A stretch of 64,000 bases of DNA from VFMC01 sp963791635 (lineage in GTDB: Bacteria > Actinomycetota > Acidimicrobiia > Acidimicrobiales > Ilumatobacteraceae). Position numbers and translations under genes: made by a program. Below, piece after piece: positions 37,316-45,203 of the stretch. Location: NCBI GenBank assembly GCA_963791635.1, contig CAWBTC010000017.1, positions 682,001 through 746,000 on the forward strand, read 5' to 3'. Position 1 is the stretch's first letter. Each line of letters starts with the position of its first letter. The notes under the pieces were generated by a model that did not search any database, was not told the DNA's origin, and was given only the letters and a program-made list of their open reading frames with translations.

Positions 37316-39386
37316 TCAGGGGAGGCGATGGATCACCAGCGGCACCGTCGTGCGGCAGCCGGCCTCGGCGAGCAACGCCGCGCACACCGAGAAGGACCAG
37401 CCGGTGCGCATCGTGGTGTGACACAACAGGATCGGGCCCTGCGGAACACCGCCGCGGTCGAGCAGGCCGATCGCCCGCTCGAGGTGGGCGACGACGGGAG
37501 TACTCGAGGAGTCCGCAGGTGGGGGCGGTCCGTCCCACGTGAACAGATCGAGCACGGGCAGCTTGCCGACCCGGCCGATGTGCTCGGCGAGCGTGCGATT
37601 GGCGTGCATCTCGACCGAGGCCGCGGCTGCGGCCACGACGGCGACCGGCCGGGCCGGCCATTCGCGCGCCCATCGGCGGAGCACTTCAACTGCGCCGTCG
37701 AGCAGCTCTGGGGGCAACGTGCCGTACGCGGTGCGTTGCAGCTTGACGAGCTCGTCGGCCCACGCCGGGTCGTCAGCGAACGCGACGGCACGACCTTGGC
37801 CGGCGCCGTTGATCCGACCTTTGCGGCTGACGCCGGGAGGCCACAGCTTTCGTGGCTCGATCACGATGTCGTTCCCGCGCAGGTAGTTGCGGGCTGCCTC
37901 GAGACGTTCGCCACTCGGCTGAGCGCCCGGTTCCGGCAGCTCGCCGGTGCACACCGAACAGCGGCCGCATGGCGCGGGCGACGGGTCGTCGAGCGCCTCT
38001 TGCAAGTAGGCCATCAGGCAGCCCCGTCCGTGGGCATAGCTGCGCATCAGGTCGGCCTCGGAGCGGCGGGTCGCGGCGAGCGTGTCCCACTTCTCGGAGT
38101 CGTGCACGTACGGCGTGCCCGTGGCAGCCCACTTCGAGCCATCTTTCGCGACGACGCCGTCGATCGCGAGGATCTTGAGCAGCGCCTCCAACCGACCGCG
38201 GCGCACGCCGGTGAGTCCGTCGAGCTCGAGCAGTGAACGAGGTCCGTTGCGGAGTGCCTCGAGCGTGGCATCGGCGTCGGCAGGGTTCGGGATCGACGCC
38301 GTGGCGAAGTACTCCCAGATCCGCTCGTCGGCGGGGGATGAGAGCAGCACCGCCTCGGCGTGGTCGACGGCGCGGCCGGCACGGCCGACCTGCTGGTAGT
38401 AGGCGACCGGCGTACCGGGAGAGCCGACATGGATGCAGAACCCGAGATCGGGTTTGTCGTATCCCATTCCGAGCGCTGAGGTGGCGACGACGGCCTTCAC
38501 ACGGTTGTGACGCAGGCGGTCCTCCACCTCCACCCGTGCCTCGGGCTCCATCTGACCGGTGTAGGCGACCACCTGGTGGCCGCAGCTCTGCAAGAAGCCT
38601 GCGAGACGCTCGGCCTCGGCAACGGTCAGGACGTAGATGATGCCCGAGCCGGCGATGGCATCGAGCGCGTCGGCCACCCATGCGTAGCGCACGAGCGGGG
38701 CGAGCCCGGGCACCACTGACAGACGCAGCGACATGCGGGCCAGCGTGCCGCGGAACGTGACCGTGCTCGCACCGAGCTGCCGTTCGACATCGGTGGTGAC
38801 GCGACGGTTCGCCGTGGCGGTGGTGGCGAGCACCGATGCATGCGGTGTGGAGAGCAGGGCGCGGGCGAGGCGCTGGTAGTCGGGGCGGAAGTCGAAGCCC
38901 CAGTCACTGATGCAATGAGCCTCGTCGATCACCACCAGCCCCACCTTGCGCATCAGTTCTTCGAGCCGTGCGGCGAAGCGAGGGTTGCCCAGCCGCTCTG
39001 GCGACACCAGCAGTACGTCGAGCTCGTCGAGATCGAGCGCAGCGAAGATCGGATCCCACTCGTCGAGGTTGGTGCTGTTGATCGTGGCGGCGCGAAGACC
39101 GGCGCGTTGTGCTGCGCTCACCTGGTCGCGCATCGAGCGCGAGCAGCGGGGACACGACGAGAGTGGGCCCGGCGCCGGTGGACCGCAGCGCTGAGGTGGC
39201 GGCCCAGTACACGGCCGACTTGCCCCATCCGGTTGCCTGCACCACGAGCACACGGGCGGCTGGCAGCACGATCGCGCTGACCGCCTCGACCTGGTCGTCA
39301 CGAGGGAGAGCTCCCGCACCGGCCAACCGTTCGAGCACGAGCGAGAGGTGCTCGGCTGCGAGCGGGGAGTGGTCGGTGGGGATCAC
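37316..39386 (-). CDS. RecQ-like ATP-dependent DNA helicase, split by a +1 frameshift
   Basis: This superfamily 2 helicase is about 690 aa when repaired. The N-terminal frame carries the Q motif region and Walker A (VQATGWGKSAVYWAA). The second frame carries DEAH (VVIDEAHCISDWGFDFRPDY), motifs V-VI (ATSALGMGYDKPDLG; QQVGRAGRAVDHA) and the RecQ zinc cluster (GCLMAYLQEA, PCGRCSVC). Instead of an HRDC domain, the C-terminus has a phosphoribosyltransferase-like stretch (GPILLCHTTMRTGWSF), as in other actinobacterial RecQ-like proteins. The break at about 39124-39130 sits between SPLLAL and MRDQVSAAQRAG, a junction conserved in RecQ. Confidence 0.85.
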
Positions 39387-39442
39387 TCGGCCAGCCTCGC
39401 ACGCGGGTGCGACATCGGCTCCGCGAGGCGGGGTCGGTTCCG

Positions 39443-39850
39443 TCAGTCGTGTTCGACCGGCGCCACGCGGGCGGCGATGATCGGCAGCATCTTCACCGCG
39501 AGCTGCGGCACCTCTTCCAATAGTGCACCGAAACCTCGGCCGTCGAGATGCAGCAGGGTGGTGTCGGTCTTTGCCGTGACGGTGGAGCCACGGGGCCGAT
39601 GGCCCAGCAATGCGAGCTCGCCGGCGAAGCCGCCGCTCCCGATGTCGGCGATGTGCTCGCCCTGCCGAGTCACCTCGAGCGTGCCGGACAGGACCACCAC
39701 CATCTCGTGACCGACGGTGCCCTCCTGCATCAGCACCTTTCCTGCGGGTACCTCGAGCTCGGTCGAGATGCGATGGATGTGTTCGAGGTCCTTGCGGGAG
39801 AATCCGGAGAAGAGCGGAACCTGCAGAAGGTGATCGTCGTGCTGGCGCAT
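39443..39850 (-). CDS. Cyclic nucleotide-binding domain protein
   Basis: This 135-aa stand-alone CNB domain begins LLQVPLFSGFSRKDLEHIHRIS and has the phosphate-binding cassette GGFAGELALLGHRPRGSTVTAKTDTTLL, including the conserved Glu and Arg. There is no DNA-binding domain, so it probably senses cAMP or cGMP and acts through protein contact. The cyclase at 5266-8758 could in principle provide the ligand, but the link is inference. Confidence 0.88.
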   Translation of the reverse strand: MRQHDDHLLQVPLFSGFSRKDLEHIHRISTELEVPAGKVLMQEGTVGHEMVVVLSGTLEVTRQGEHIADIGSGGFAGELALLGHRPRGSTVTAKTDTTLLHLDGRGFGALLEEVPQLAVKMLPIIAARVAPVEHD

Positions 39851-39919
39851 CGTCGCATCATCGCACTCGCACCCAAGCGAGTGCGCAGCGGAGTCGGGTG
39901 TCTCAGCGCGGTCGATCCG

Positions 39920-41104
39920 TCAGTGATCCGCGAGGTGTGCGGTGATGGCGGCGAAGTAGCTGGCGGCGACGGCGAAGAACTCCCCATCGGCTTCGGGTTG
40001 TGAGGACTGCAGCACCATCACCGAGTCGTGTCTTGTGGAGATGTAGATGCTCTGGCCGTGGATGCCCGCCGCGTAGAGCAGCTGACCGGGATGATGGATG
40101 TACCACTGCGAGGTGTACGAGAAGTCGGTGCCGCCGCCCTCGTTGCCCCACAGGCTCGGACGTGGCGTACCGCCCGCCTTCAACCGAGCGATCACGACCT
40201 CTGGCACGAGCCGATTGCCGTTCCACGTGCCGTCGTGAGCGACGAGCAGGGCGAGGCGGAGCACGTCGGGAGCAGTTGCGCACATACCGCCGCCGGCGAC
40301 GGCTTTGCCCAACGGATCGGTGGTGTAGAAAGCGTCCCGTTCGGCGCCGATGTGGCCATAGATCCGCTCGGCGAACAGCTGCGCGATCGGCGTGGAAGTG
40401 ACCTGCTCGACGATCCAACCGAGTACCTCGGAGTTGGCGGTCACGTAGTGGAAGTCGATGCCGTGTTCGCCCTGCTTCCGCAACCCGGGCAGGTAGTCGT
40501 AGAGGCCGCGGTACGTCGCGCCCGCGGGCGCGTCGCGCATCCCCGCGGCGTAGGCGAACTGGGTGATGTCGGAGTCCGGGTCGTCGTAGATCTCGCTGAA
40601 GTCGATCCCGACCTCCATGTCCAGGATGTGGCGAACCGTTGCGTCGGCGTACGCCCCGCCGCTTCGTCCGAGCTCTGGCACGTAGTCGCTCGCCAGTCGT
40701 TGATCGTCGAGAGCGCCCTCCTCGATGAGCATCTCCGCGAGGAGCCCGGTGAACGACTTCGTCACCGAGAACAAGATGTGTCGGTTACGTCGCGTCTGCC
40801 CGTTGCCGTAGTACTCCTGTCGGACCTTGCCGTTGCGCCAGACGATCAAGGCATCGATGTGCTCGTCGGCGAGGTACCCGTCGAGCGTGCGCGTCGTGCC
40901 GATGTGATCGCTGAACGTGAAGCCCGTGAGATCGGCGAGCTCGGTGGGGAGCTCGCTCACGGGGCCGCTCCCACGATCCACCGTAGAAGTTGGCACGATC
41001 TGCTCGACCCGCTGGAAGGATCGGGGGGTGAGATCCGGCCGTCGCCAGTTCTCCTTGGTGATGTACGTCGCGGGTTGGTTCGATCCGTCATCCGGTCCGG
41101 GCAT
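39920..41104 (-). CDS. Serine hydrolase (beta-lactamase class C/PBP-like)
   Basis: This penicillin-binding-protein-fold hydrolase has 394 aa. SxxK is in LFSVTKSFTGLLAEML and the second motif Tyr is in FHYVTANSEVLGWIVEQV. The C-terminal region LLYAAGIHGQSIYI holds the position of the third motif as HGQ. No signal peptide is seen, so it is probably cytoplasmic, an esterase or amide hydrolase of the type seen in 6-aminohexanoate-dimer hydrolases. Confidence 0.88.
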   Translation of the reverse strand: MPGPDDGSNQPATYITKENWRRPDLTPRSFQRVEQIVPTSTVDRGSGPVSELPTELADLTGFTFSDHIGTTRTLDGYLADEHIDALIVWRNGKVRQEYYGNGQTRRNRHILFSVTKSFTGLLAEMLIEEGALDDQRLASDYVPELGRSGGAYADATVRHILDMEVGIDFSEIYDDPDSDITQFAYAAGMRDAPAGATYRGLYDYLPGLRKQGEHGIDFHYVTANSEVLGWIVEQVTSTPIAQLFAERIYGHIGAERDAFYTTDPLGKAVAGGGMCATAPDVLRLALLVAHDGTWNGNRLVPEVVIARLKAGGTPRPSLWGNEGGGTDFSYTSQWYIHHPGQLLYAAGIHGQSIYISTRHDSVMVLQSSQPEADGEFFAVAASYFAAITAHLADH

Positions 41105-41224
41105 GTGGGGAATCTAGTGATCGCAGGTGCCTGCCGCCGGCCGTCGGATCAACACGCGGCACTTCTGGAATCGGCGAGGTGGCACGTAGGCTCACGTGCG
41201 ATTTCCGCGAGTCGCGGGCATCCC

Positions 41225-41300
41225 GCCTCCGTAGCTCAGTGGATAGAGCAACGGTTTCCTAAACCGCAGGTCGCAGGTTCGATCCCTGCCGGGGGCGCCA
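41225..41300 (+). tRNA. tRNA-Arg (anticodon CCT)
   Basis: This full cloverleaf of 76 nt includes an encoded CCA. Acceptor GCCTCCG pairs with CGGGGGC, the D stem is GCTC/GAGC, the anticodon loop is TTCCTAA giving anticodon CCT, and the T arm is GCAGG-TTCGATC-CCTGC. It decodes AGG. Its 3' 45 nt are repeated at 51161-51205, marking it as the integration site of the adjoining island. Confidence 0.95.
41256..41300 (+). other. attL: left 45-bp direct repeat of the island
   Basis: The tRNA 3' part from the anticodon loop to CCA is identical over 45 bp to 51161-51205. Bases on both outer sides differ. This is the usual product of site-specific integration into a tRNA gene that restores its 3' end. 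Confidence 0.92.
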
Positions 41301-41368
41301 GGAAAGACCAGCTCAGAGGCCACGATACTCTGAAGTGTGACTCACTCGGAGGCCGAAATCGGGCTCGT

Positions 41369-41386
41369 GGTAACGCCGTGGTAACG
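41369..41386 (+). promoter_or_regulatory. Candidate integrase arm-type site, left
   Basis: GGTAACGCCGTGGTAACG, two copies of GGTAACG in tandem 11 bp apart, lies 69 bp inside attL and just before the integrase gene. The identical 18-mer lies inside the right end. Paired direct repeats flanking attP are typical of tyrosine integrase arm sites. Confidence 0.55.
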
Positions 41387-41404
41387 CTCTGATAGCTTTT
41401 CGCC

Positions 41405-42565
41405 ATGGCGAGCGGGACCGTCTATCGCCGGGAGACCCCGGCCGGAGCCACCTCGTGGGTCGCCCACGTGACCTGGCAGGAGGGCGGTCGACGACGACAG
41501 TCGAAGCGCACCTACCGCACGAAGAAGGAAGCGCAGCAGGCGCTCGCCGAGCTGATCGCGACCCATCGAACCGGCACGTTCGTGGCGCCCAGCCGACTCA
41601 CCTTGCGCGACTACTCGGTCGGATGGTTGGCCGGGCTCCAGACGCAAGGTCGCAAGGCCTCGACGTTGCGCGGCTATCGGCAGGTGCTCGACCTGTACCT
41701 GTTGCCGCGCCTCGGTCACGTGCCGCTGCAGGACCTGCGCACGCCCGACTTCGACAAGCTCTACCGCGACCTGCTCGTGGGCGGCAGCCGCAACGGGGGA
41801 CCGCTGTCGATGACGAGCGTGCACCACGTGCATGCGACGGCGAACAAGATGCTGAACGACGCCGAGCGCAAGGGCCTCGTCACGCGCAACGTCGCCCGCC
41901 TGGCCGATGCGCCCTCGCTCACGACCGCTCGCTCCAGGGCTCCCGAGATGCAGGTGTGGACACCGGCGGAACTGGCGGGGTTCCTGCGCTCGATCGAGGG
42001 CCAACACAACGAAGCGTTGTTCCGCACGATCGCGATGACCGGGATGCGACGCAGCGAGGCTGTGGGACTTCGGTGGTGCGACGTCGAGCTGACCCGCGGC
42101 GCCCTCGTCGTCTCTCAGGCAGCAACGCAGGTCGACGGCGTGGAGCAGATCGACGCACCGAAGTCGCGGCGCAGCCGCCGTGTCATCGACATCGACCCGG
42201 CGACGACCGCGATCCTGCAGCGCTACCGCGCATCGCAGCGCGAGCTCCTGTTCATGCTCGGCATCCCGATGAAGATCGACGATCGCATCTTCACCACCGA
42301 GCTCGGCCGGCCGATCCGGCCGGACTCGGTGACGCAGGCGTTCGGCCGGCTCGTGGACTCGACCGATCTGCCGCGCATCCGGCTGCACGATCTGCGCCAC
42401 ACCCACGCATCACACTTGTTGATGGCGGGGGTGAACGTGAAGGTCGTGAGCGAACGTCTGGGGCATGCGTCGGTGAGCTTCACCCTCGACACCTACGCCC
42501 ACGTCATGCCCGGCCAACAAGCCGAAGCCGCAGCCGCCGTAGCCGCCCTACTGGGACCGCCGTGA
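41405..42565 (+). CDS. Tyrosine site-specific integrase
   Basis: This phage-type tyrosine recombinase has 386 aa. The N-terminal arm-binding domain (about 1-60) is SWVAHVTWQEGGRRRQSKRTYRTKKEAQQALAEL. The core-binding domain (about 65-160) has LRDYSVGWLAGLQTQGRKASTLRGYRQVL. The catalytic domain has Arg in MTGMRRSEAVGLRW, HDLRHTHASHLLM (HxxR), LGHAS, and nucleophile Tyr in DTYAHVMPG. It catalyses integration and excision at the neighbouring tRNA-Arg att site. Intact. Confidence 0.96.
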   Translation: MASGTVYRRETPAGATSWVAHVTWQEGGRRRQSKRTYRTKKEAQQALAELIATHRTGTFVAPSRLTLRDYSVGWLAGLQTQGRKASTLRGYRQVLDLYLLPRLGHVPLQDLRTPDFDKLYRDLLVGGSRNGGPLSMTSVHHVHATANKMLNDAERKGLVTRNVARLADAPSLTTARSRAPEMQVWTPAELAGFLRSIEGQHNEALFRTIAMTGMRRSEAVGLRWCDVELTRGALVVSQAATQVDGVEQIDAPKSRRSRRVIDIDPATTAILQRYRASQRELLFMLGIPMKIDDRIFTTELGRPIRPDSVTQAFGRLVDSTDLPRIRLHDLRHTHASHLLMAGVNVKVVSERLGHASVSFTLDTYAHVMPGQQAEAAAAVAALLGPP

Positions 42566-42727
42566 GCCGGAAAACGAATCTGCCCCGGCCGCATCACCAT
42601 CGAGTGGGAGAGGCTGCGCGGGGGCTTACAGAGCAGAGCGTATGCGGTCCTTCCGGCCGTCGAGAAGTGCACGACGGGTTCTGGGGAGAGCTGGTTAGTG
42701 TTGGGCCGTTCCGAGAGGAGGTGTGAC

Positions 42728-43450
42728 GTGACGTCGTTCGATCAGACTCGATTCAGGACCCCGCTGTACACCGTTGCGGAGGCTGCTCGCATCGTGGACG
42801 TGCCGGCGTCGACTCTCAACACCTGGGCTCAGGGGTACGTGCGGCGCTCGCTGGGTCGGCCCGCGGTGAGTGGCGACCCGGTCGTGACGCATCTTCCGGC
42901 ATCGGGCCCTCGTCAACCGTCGATTCCCTTCGTGGGGCTTGCCGAGGCGTTGGTCTTGGCGGCGGTGCGACGCAGCGGCGTTCCGATGCAGCGCATTCGG
43001 CCTGCTCTGCGGCAGCTGCAGGAGGGCCTCGGCGTCGAGCACGCACTGGCGTCGCAGAAGCTGCACACCGATGGCGCAGAGCTTCTGTTCGACTACAGCG
43101 AGCTGCACGCGGCCGACGAAGAGGGTCGGCTCGCGCAGAACCTCGTCGTGGTCCGCAACGGGCAGCGGGTGTTCACCGAGGTGATCGAGGCATACCTGAG
43201 ACGCATCGAGTACGGGGCAGACGGCTACGCGTCGTTGATCCGCTTGCCTGCATACGAACGAGCTCAGGTGGTCGTCGATCCAACCCGGGCGTTCGGCGTG
43301 CCGATCTTCGAGCGCGGTGGAGTCCGGGTGGATGACGTCCTCGAGCGCTTCTGGGCGGGTGAGCCGCTGGAGGACTTGTCGCTCGAGTTCGGCGTGCCCG
43401 CCGATCAGCTCGAGGACGTGCTGCGTGTCGCATCCCGACGGGCTGCCTGA
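42728..43450 (+). CDS. HTH-DUF433 antitoxin-like protein
   Basis: This 240-aa protein starts at GTG after the ribosome-binding site GAGGAGG. The N-terminal MerR-like HTH is TPLYTVAEAARIVDVPASTLNTWAQGYVRR. A central helical region precedes a C-terminal DUF433 HTH (IFERGGVRVDDVLERFWAGEPLEDLSLEFGVPADQLEDVL). This two-HTH layout is the antitoxin of pairs with PIN-like toxins. The following toxin gene starts inside it. It probably represses its own operon. Confidence 0.78.
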   Translation: MTSFDQTRFRTPLYTVAEAARIVDVPASTLNTWAQGYVRRSLGRPAVSGDPVVTHLPASGPRQPSIPFVGLAEALVLAAVRRSGVPMQRIRPALRQLQEGLGVEHALASQKLHTDGAELLFDYSELHAADEEGRLAQNLVVVRNGQRVFTEVIEAYLRRIEYGADGYASLIRLPAYERAQVVVDPTRAFGVPIFERGGVRVDDVLERFWAGEPLEDLSLEFGVPADQLEDVLRVASRRAA

Positions 43451-43844
43451 CCTCTTCCTCGACCGGAGCCTCGGCCGGATCAAGGTGCCGCAGGCCCTGC
43501 GCGATGCCGGCCTGCGGCTCGTCACCCTGGCGGAGCACTACGGCGTCCCGGCCGACGAGGAGGTAGCCGATGAGGAATGGCTGACGCTCGCGGGTTCGGA
43601 AGGGTGGGTGGTGTTCATGAAGGACACCCGCATTCGCTACAACCCAGCGGAACGCGCCGCCGTCCTCCGGCACTCGGTCCGGTGCTTCTGCCTCACGAGC
43701 CAGTCGTTGCCCGCCGACGAGATGGCGCGCCGCTTCGTCGATCAGATCGAGACGATCGCCGATGCATGCCGCGCCGACCCTGGTCCATTCATCTACGCCG
43801 TTCATGCACAACGCATCGAGCGGCTCCGCCTCGATCCCGAGTGA
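43425..43844 (+). CDS. PIN-like (VapC45/DUF5615 type) toxin
   Basis: This 139-aa protein starts at GTG 43425, overlapping the DUF433 gene by 26 bp. PDLFLDRSLGRIKVPQALRDAGLRLVTLAEHYG carries the first acidic position of a PIN-like nuclease. The next acidic residues are in DEEVADEEWLTLAGSEGWVVFMKDTRIRY, and FIYAVHAQRIERL closes the fold. It is predicted to be an RNase toxin held by the upstream protein. Assignment is from the order of PIN-like motifs and the partner. Confidence 0.75.
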   Translation: MSHPDGLPDLFLDRSLGRIKVPQALRDAGLRLVTLAEHYGVPADEEVADEEWLTLAGSEGWVVFMKDTRIRYNPAERAAVLRHSVRCFCLTSQSLPADEMARRFVDQIETIADACRADPGPFIYAVHAQRIERLRLDPE

Positions 43845-43888
43845 CCACGGGCTACGGCCACGCGGACGAGACCACTGGAGACAGGACG

Positions 43889-44176
43889 ATGACGAACGAC
43901 AAGACCAACGTCCCGGCCGTCGGCACCTCGCAAGGGAGGGCCGTCACAGAGGCCCATATCGACCACATGGCGGCGGAGGCCGAACTTGGCTACGACGTGG
44001 CCACGTTGCGCCCCGGAGTTGGCCGCCCGCCGACGGGTTCTGACCCGGCCGAGGTCGTTCTGGTGCGGCTCGACCCCGAGATGCGCGCCGCGGTCGAGGC
44101 GCACGCCGCAGCCGATGGGATCACGGCGGGCGAGGTCATCCGAGAAGCGCTCAGACGCTTCCTCCACGTCGACTGA
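43889..44176 (+). CDS. Ribbon-helix-helix (CopG-like) protein
   Basis: This 95-aa protein has a C-terminal RHH fold: AEVVLVRLDPEMRAAVEAHAAADGITAGEVIREALRRFLHVD. The N-terminus contains QGRAVTEAHIDHMAAEAELGYD. RHH proteins encoded near a relaxase often act as relaxosome accessory or plasmid repressor proteins; an antitoxin role is the other option. It sits directly before the iteron-like gap. The start is ATG 43889. Confidence 0.75.
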   Translation: MTNDKTNVPAVGTSQGRAVTEAHIDHMAAEAELGYDVATLRPGVGRPPTGSDPAEVVLVRLDPEMRAAVEAHAAADGITAGEVIREALRRFLHVD

Positions 44177-44545
44177 CGAGTCGACCGTGGCCCATTCGCC
44201 GGCTCAGCGACTTCGAATCGGTTGAGTGCGAACCGGGCCTGGGAGCTTCGCTCCGGGAAGGTGTGAGCATGGGTGTGAACATCGATGTGAACTTCCCGGT
44301 GATGTTCCCGATGATCTTCCCGGCGATGTTCCCGATGCCTGCTCAGCTGGGGTGTGAAGTTGCTCTCTGGCGGGCTGCACAGGTGTGAAGTTGCGCTGCG
44401 TCCCGGCGCGATTGTCGCGAAATCGTTACACGGGACGGGGGTAGGTGTGAACATCGCCGGGAAGTTGATTTCGTATCGATGACGTCGTTCCGACCGTTGG
44501 GGTCGGGACTGCGGCTGTTGCCGCACTCCTCGTGGAGGACGTTCG
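44177..44545 (+). repeat. Iteron-like non-coding gap, candidate oriT or control region
   Basis: No gene is seen. Six copies of a GGTGTGA-type motif occur near 44260 (GGTGTGAGCAT), 44272 (GGTGTGAACATCG), 44284 (GATGTGAACTTCC), 44351 and 44382 (GGTGTGAAGTTGC, two identical) and 44444 (GGTGTGAACATCG). Between the third and fourth copies lies a run of TTCCCGATG/TTCCCGGCG units. A small hairpin (GGAGC-TTC-GCTCC) is at 44242-44254. Position between an RHH gene and the HTH/relaxase genes suits an oriT or autoregulatory region. Confidence 0.6.
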
Positions 44546-45124
44546 ATGGCGGACGAACCCGGATACCCATCCGACAGCGGTCGGCAGGCCCCCGACTTCC
44601 TGACGGTCGATCAGACGGCCGACGTACTGCAGCTGGGGCGGTCGACGACGTACGAGCTCGTCGGTCGTTTCGTGAGGAGTGCCGGCGCCGATGGCATCCC
44701 GGCGATTCTCGTCGGTGGCCAGTACCGGATTCCTCGGGCTCGGCTCGAGGAGTATGCAGGCCGGTCGATCACGTGGCCACCCCCGCCGCGCACCCGCAAG
44801 CATCGTCCGCACCGCTCGTCCCGAAAGGGCGCGAGCCCGACTGCAGAGCCGGCACCGCAGGCACCGGATCAGAGCGACGAGCTGCGCGCGCCGGGCGCTG
44901 CTGACGCGGCGCCCGGCCTCAAGCACGATCTCGACGCCGAGCCCGGGCGGCGAGCAGGGCAGGGGCTCGACGTCGGAATCGAGGCCGGAATCGGCGGTGC
45001 TGTTGATGAGACAGCTGCACCGGCAGCCGTTGTGCGCGACATCGATGAAGCTCCGACGGACGAGGCCGAGACTCGTCGGGACGACACCATCCACTCGCAG
45101 CAGTCGCTGCCGTTCGAGGGCTGA
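44546..45124 (+). CDS. Excisionase-like helix-turn-helix protein
   Basis: This 192-aa protein has, in residues about 17-72, a MerR/excisionase-type HTH_17: FLTVDQTADVLQLGRSTTYELVGRFVRS to ILVGGQYRIPRARLEEY. The remaining 115 residues are Pro-, Ala- and acid-rich and probably disordered. In an integrated element it may be the recombination directionality factor or a regulator of the relaxase gene 80 bp downstream. Confidence 0.75.
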   Translation: MADEPGYPSDSGRQAPDFLTVDQTADVLQLGRSTTYELVGRFVRSAGADGIPAILVGGQYRIPRARLEEYAGRSITWPPPPRTRKHRPHRSSRKGASPTAEPAPQAPDQSDELRAPGAADAAPGLKHDLDAEPGRRAGQGLDVGIEAGIGGAVDETAAPAAVVRDIDEAPTDEAETRRDDTIHSQQSLPFEG

Positions 45125-45203
45125 GTCGTATGGGAGCTCTCACGTTCTTGGTCCGGGTCTCGGGATGGACAGACGAGTGCACAGCGGCGGCGGTGATGTT
45201 CCC

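Noticed and set aside
44679..45203. N-terminal extension of the relaxase over the HTH gene
   Set aside because: The sequence is Arg/Ser-rich nonsense in this frame, and the HTH gene explains the region. Relaxase homology begins at VTVRVTTLKG.
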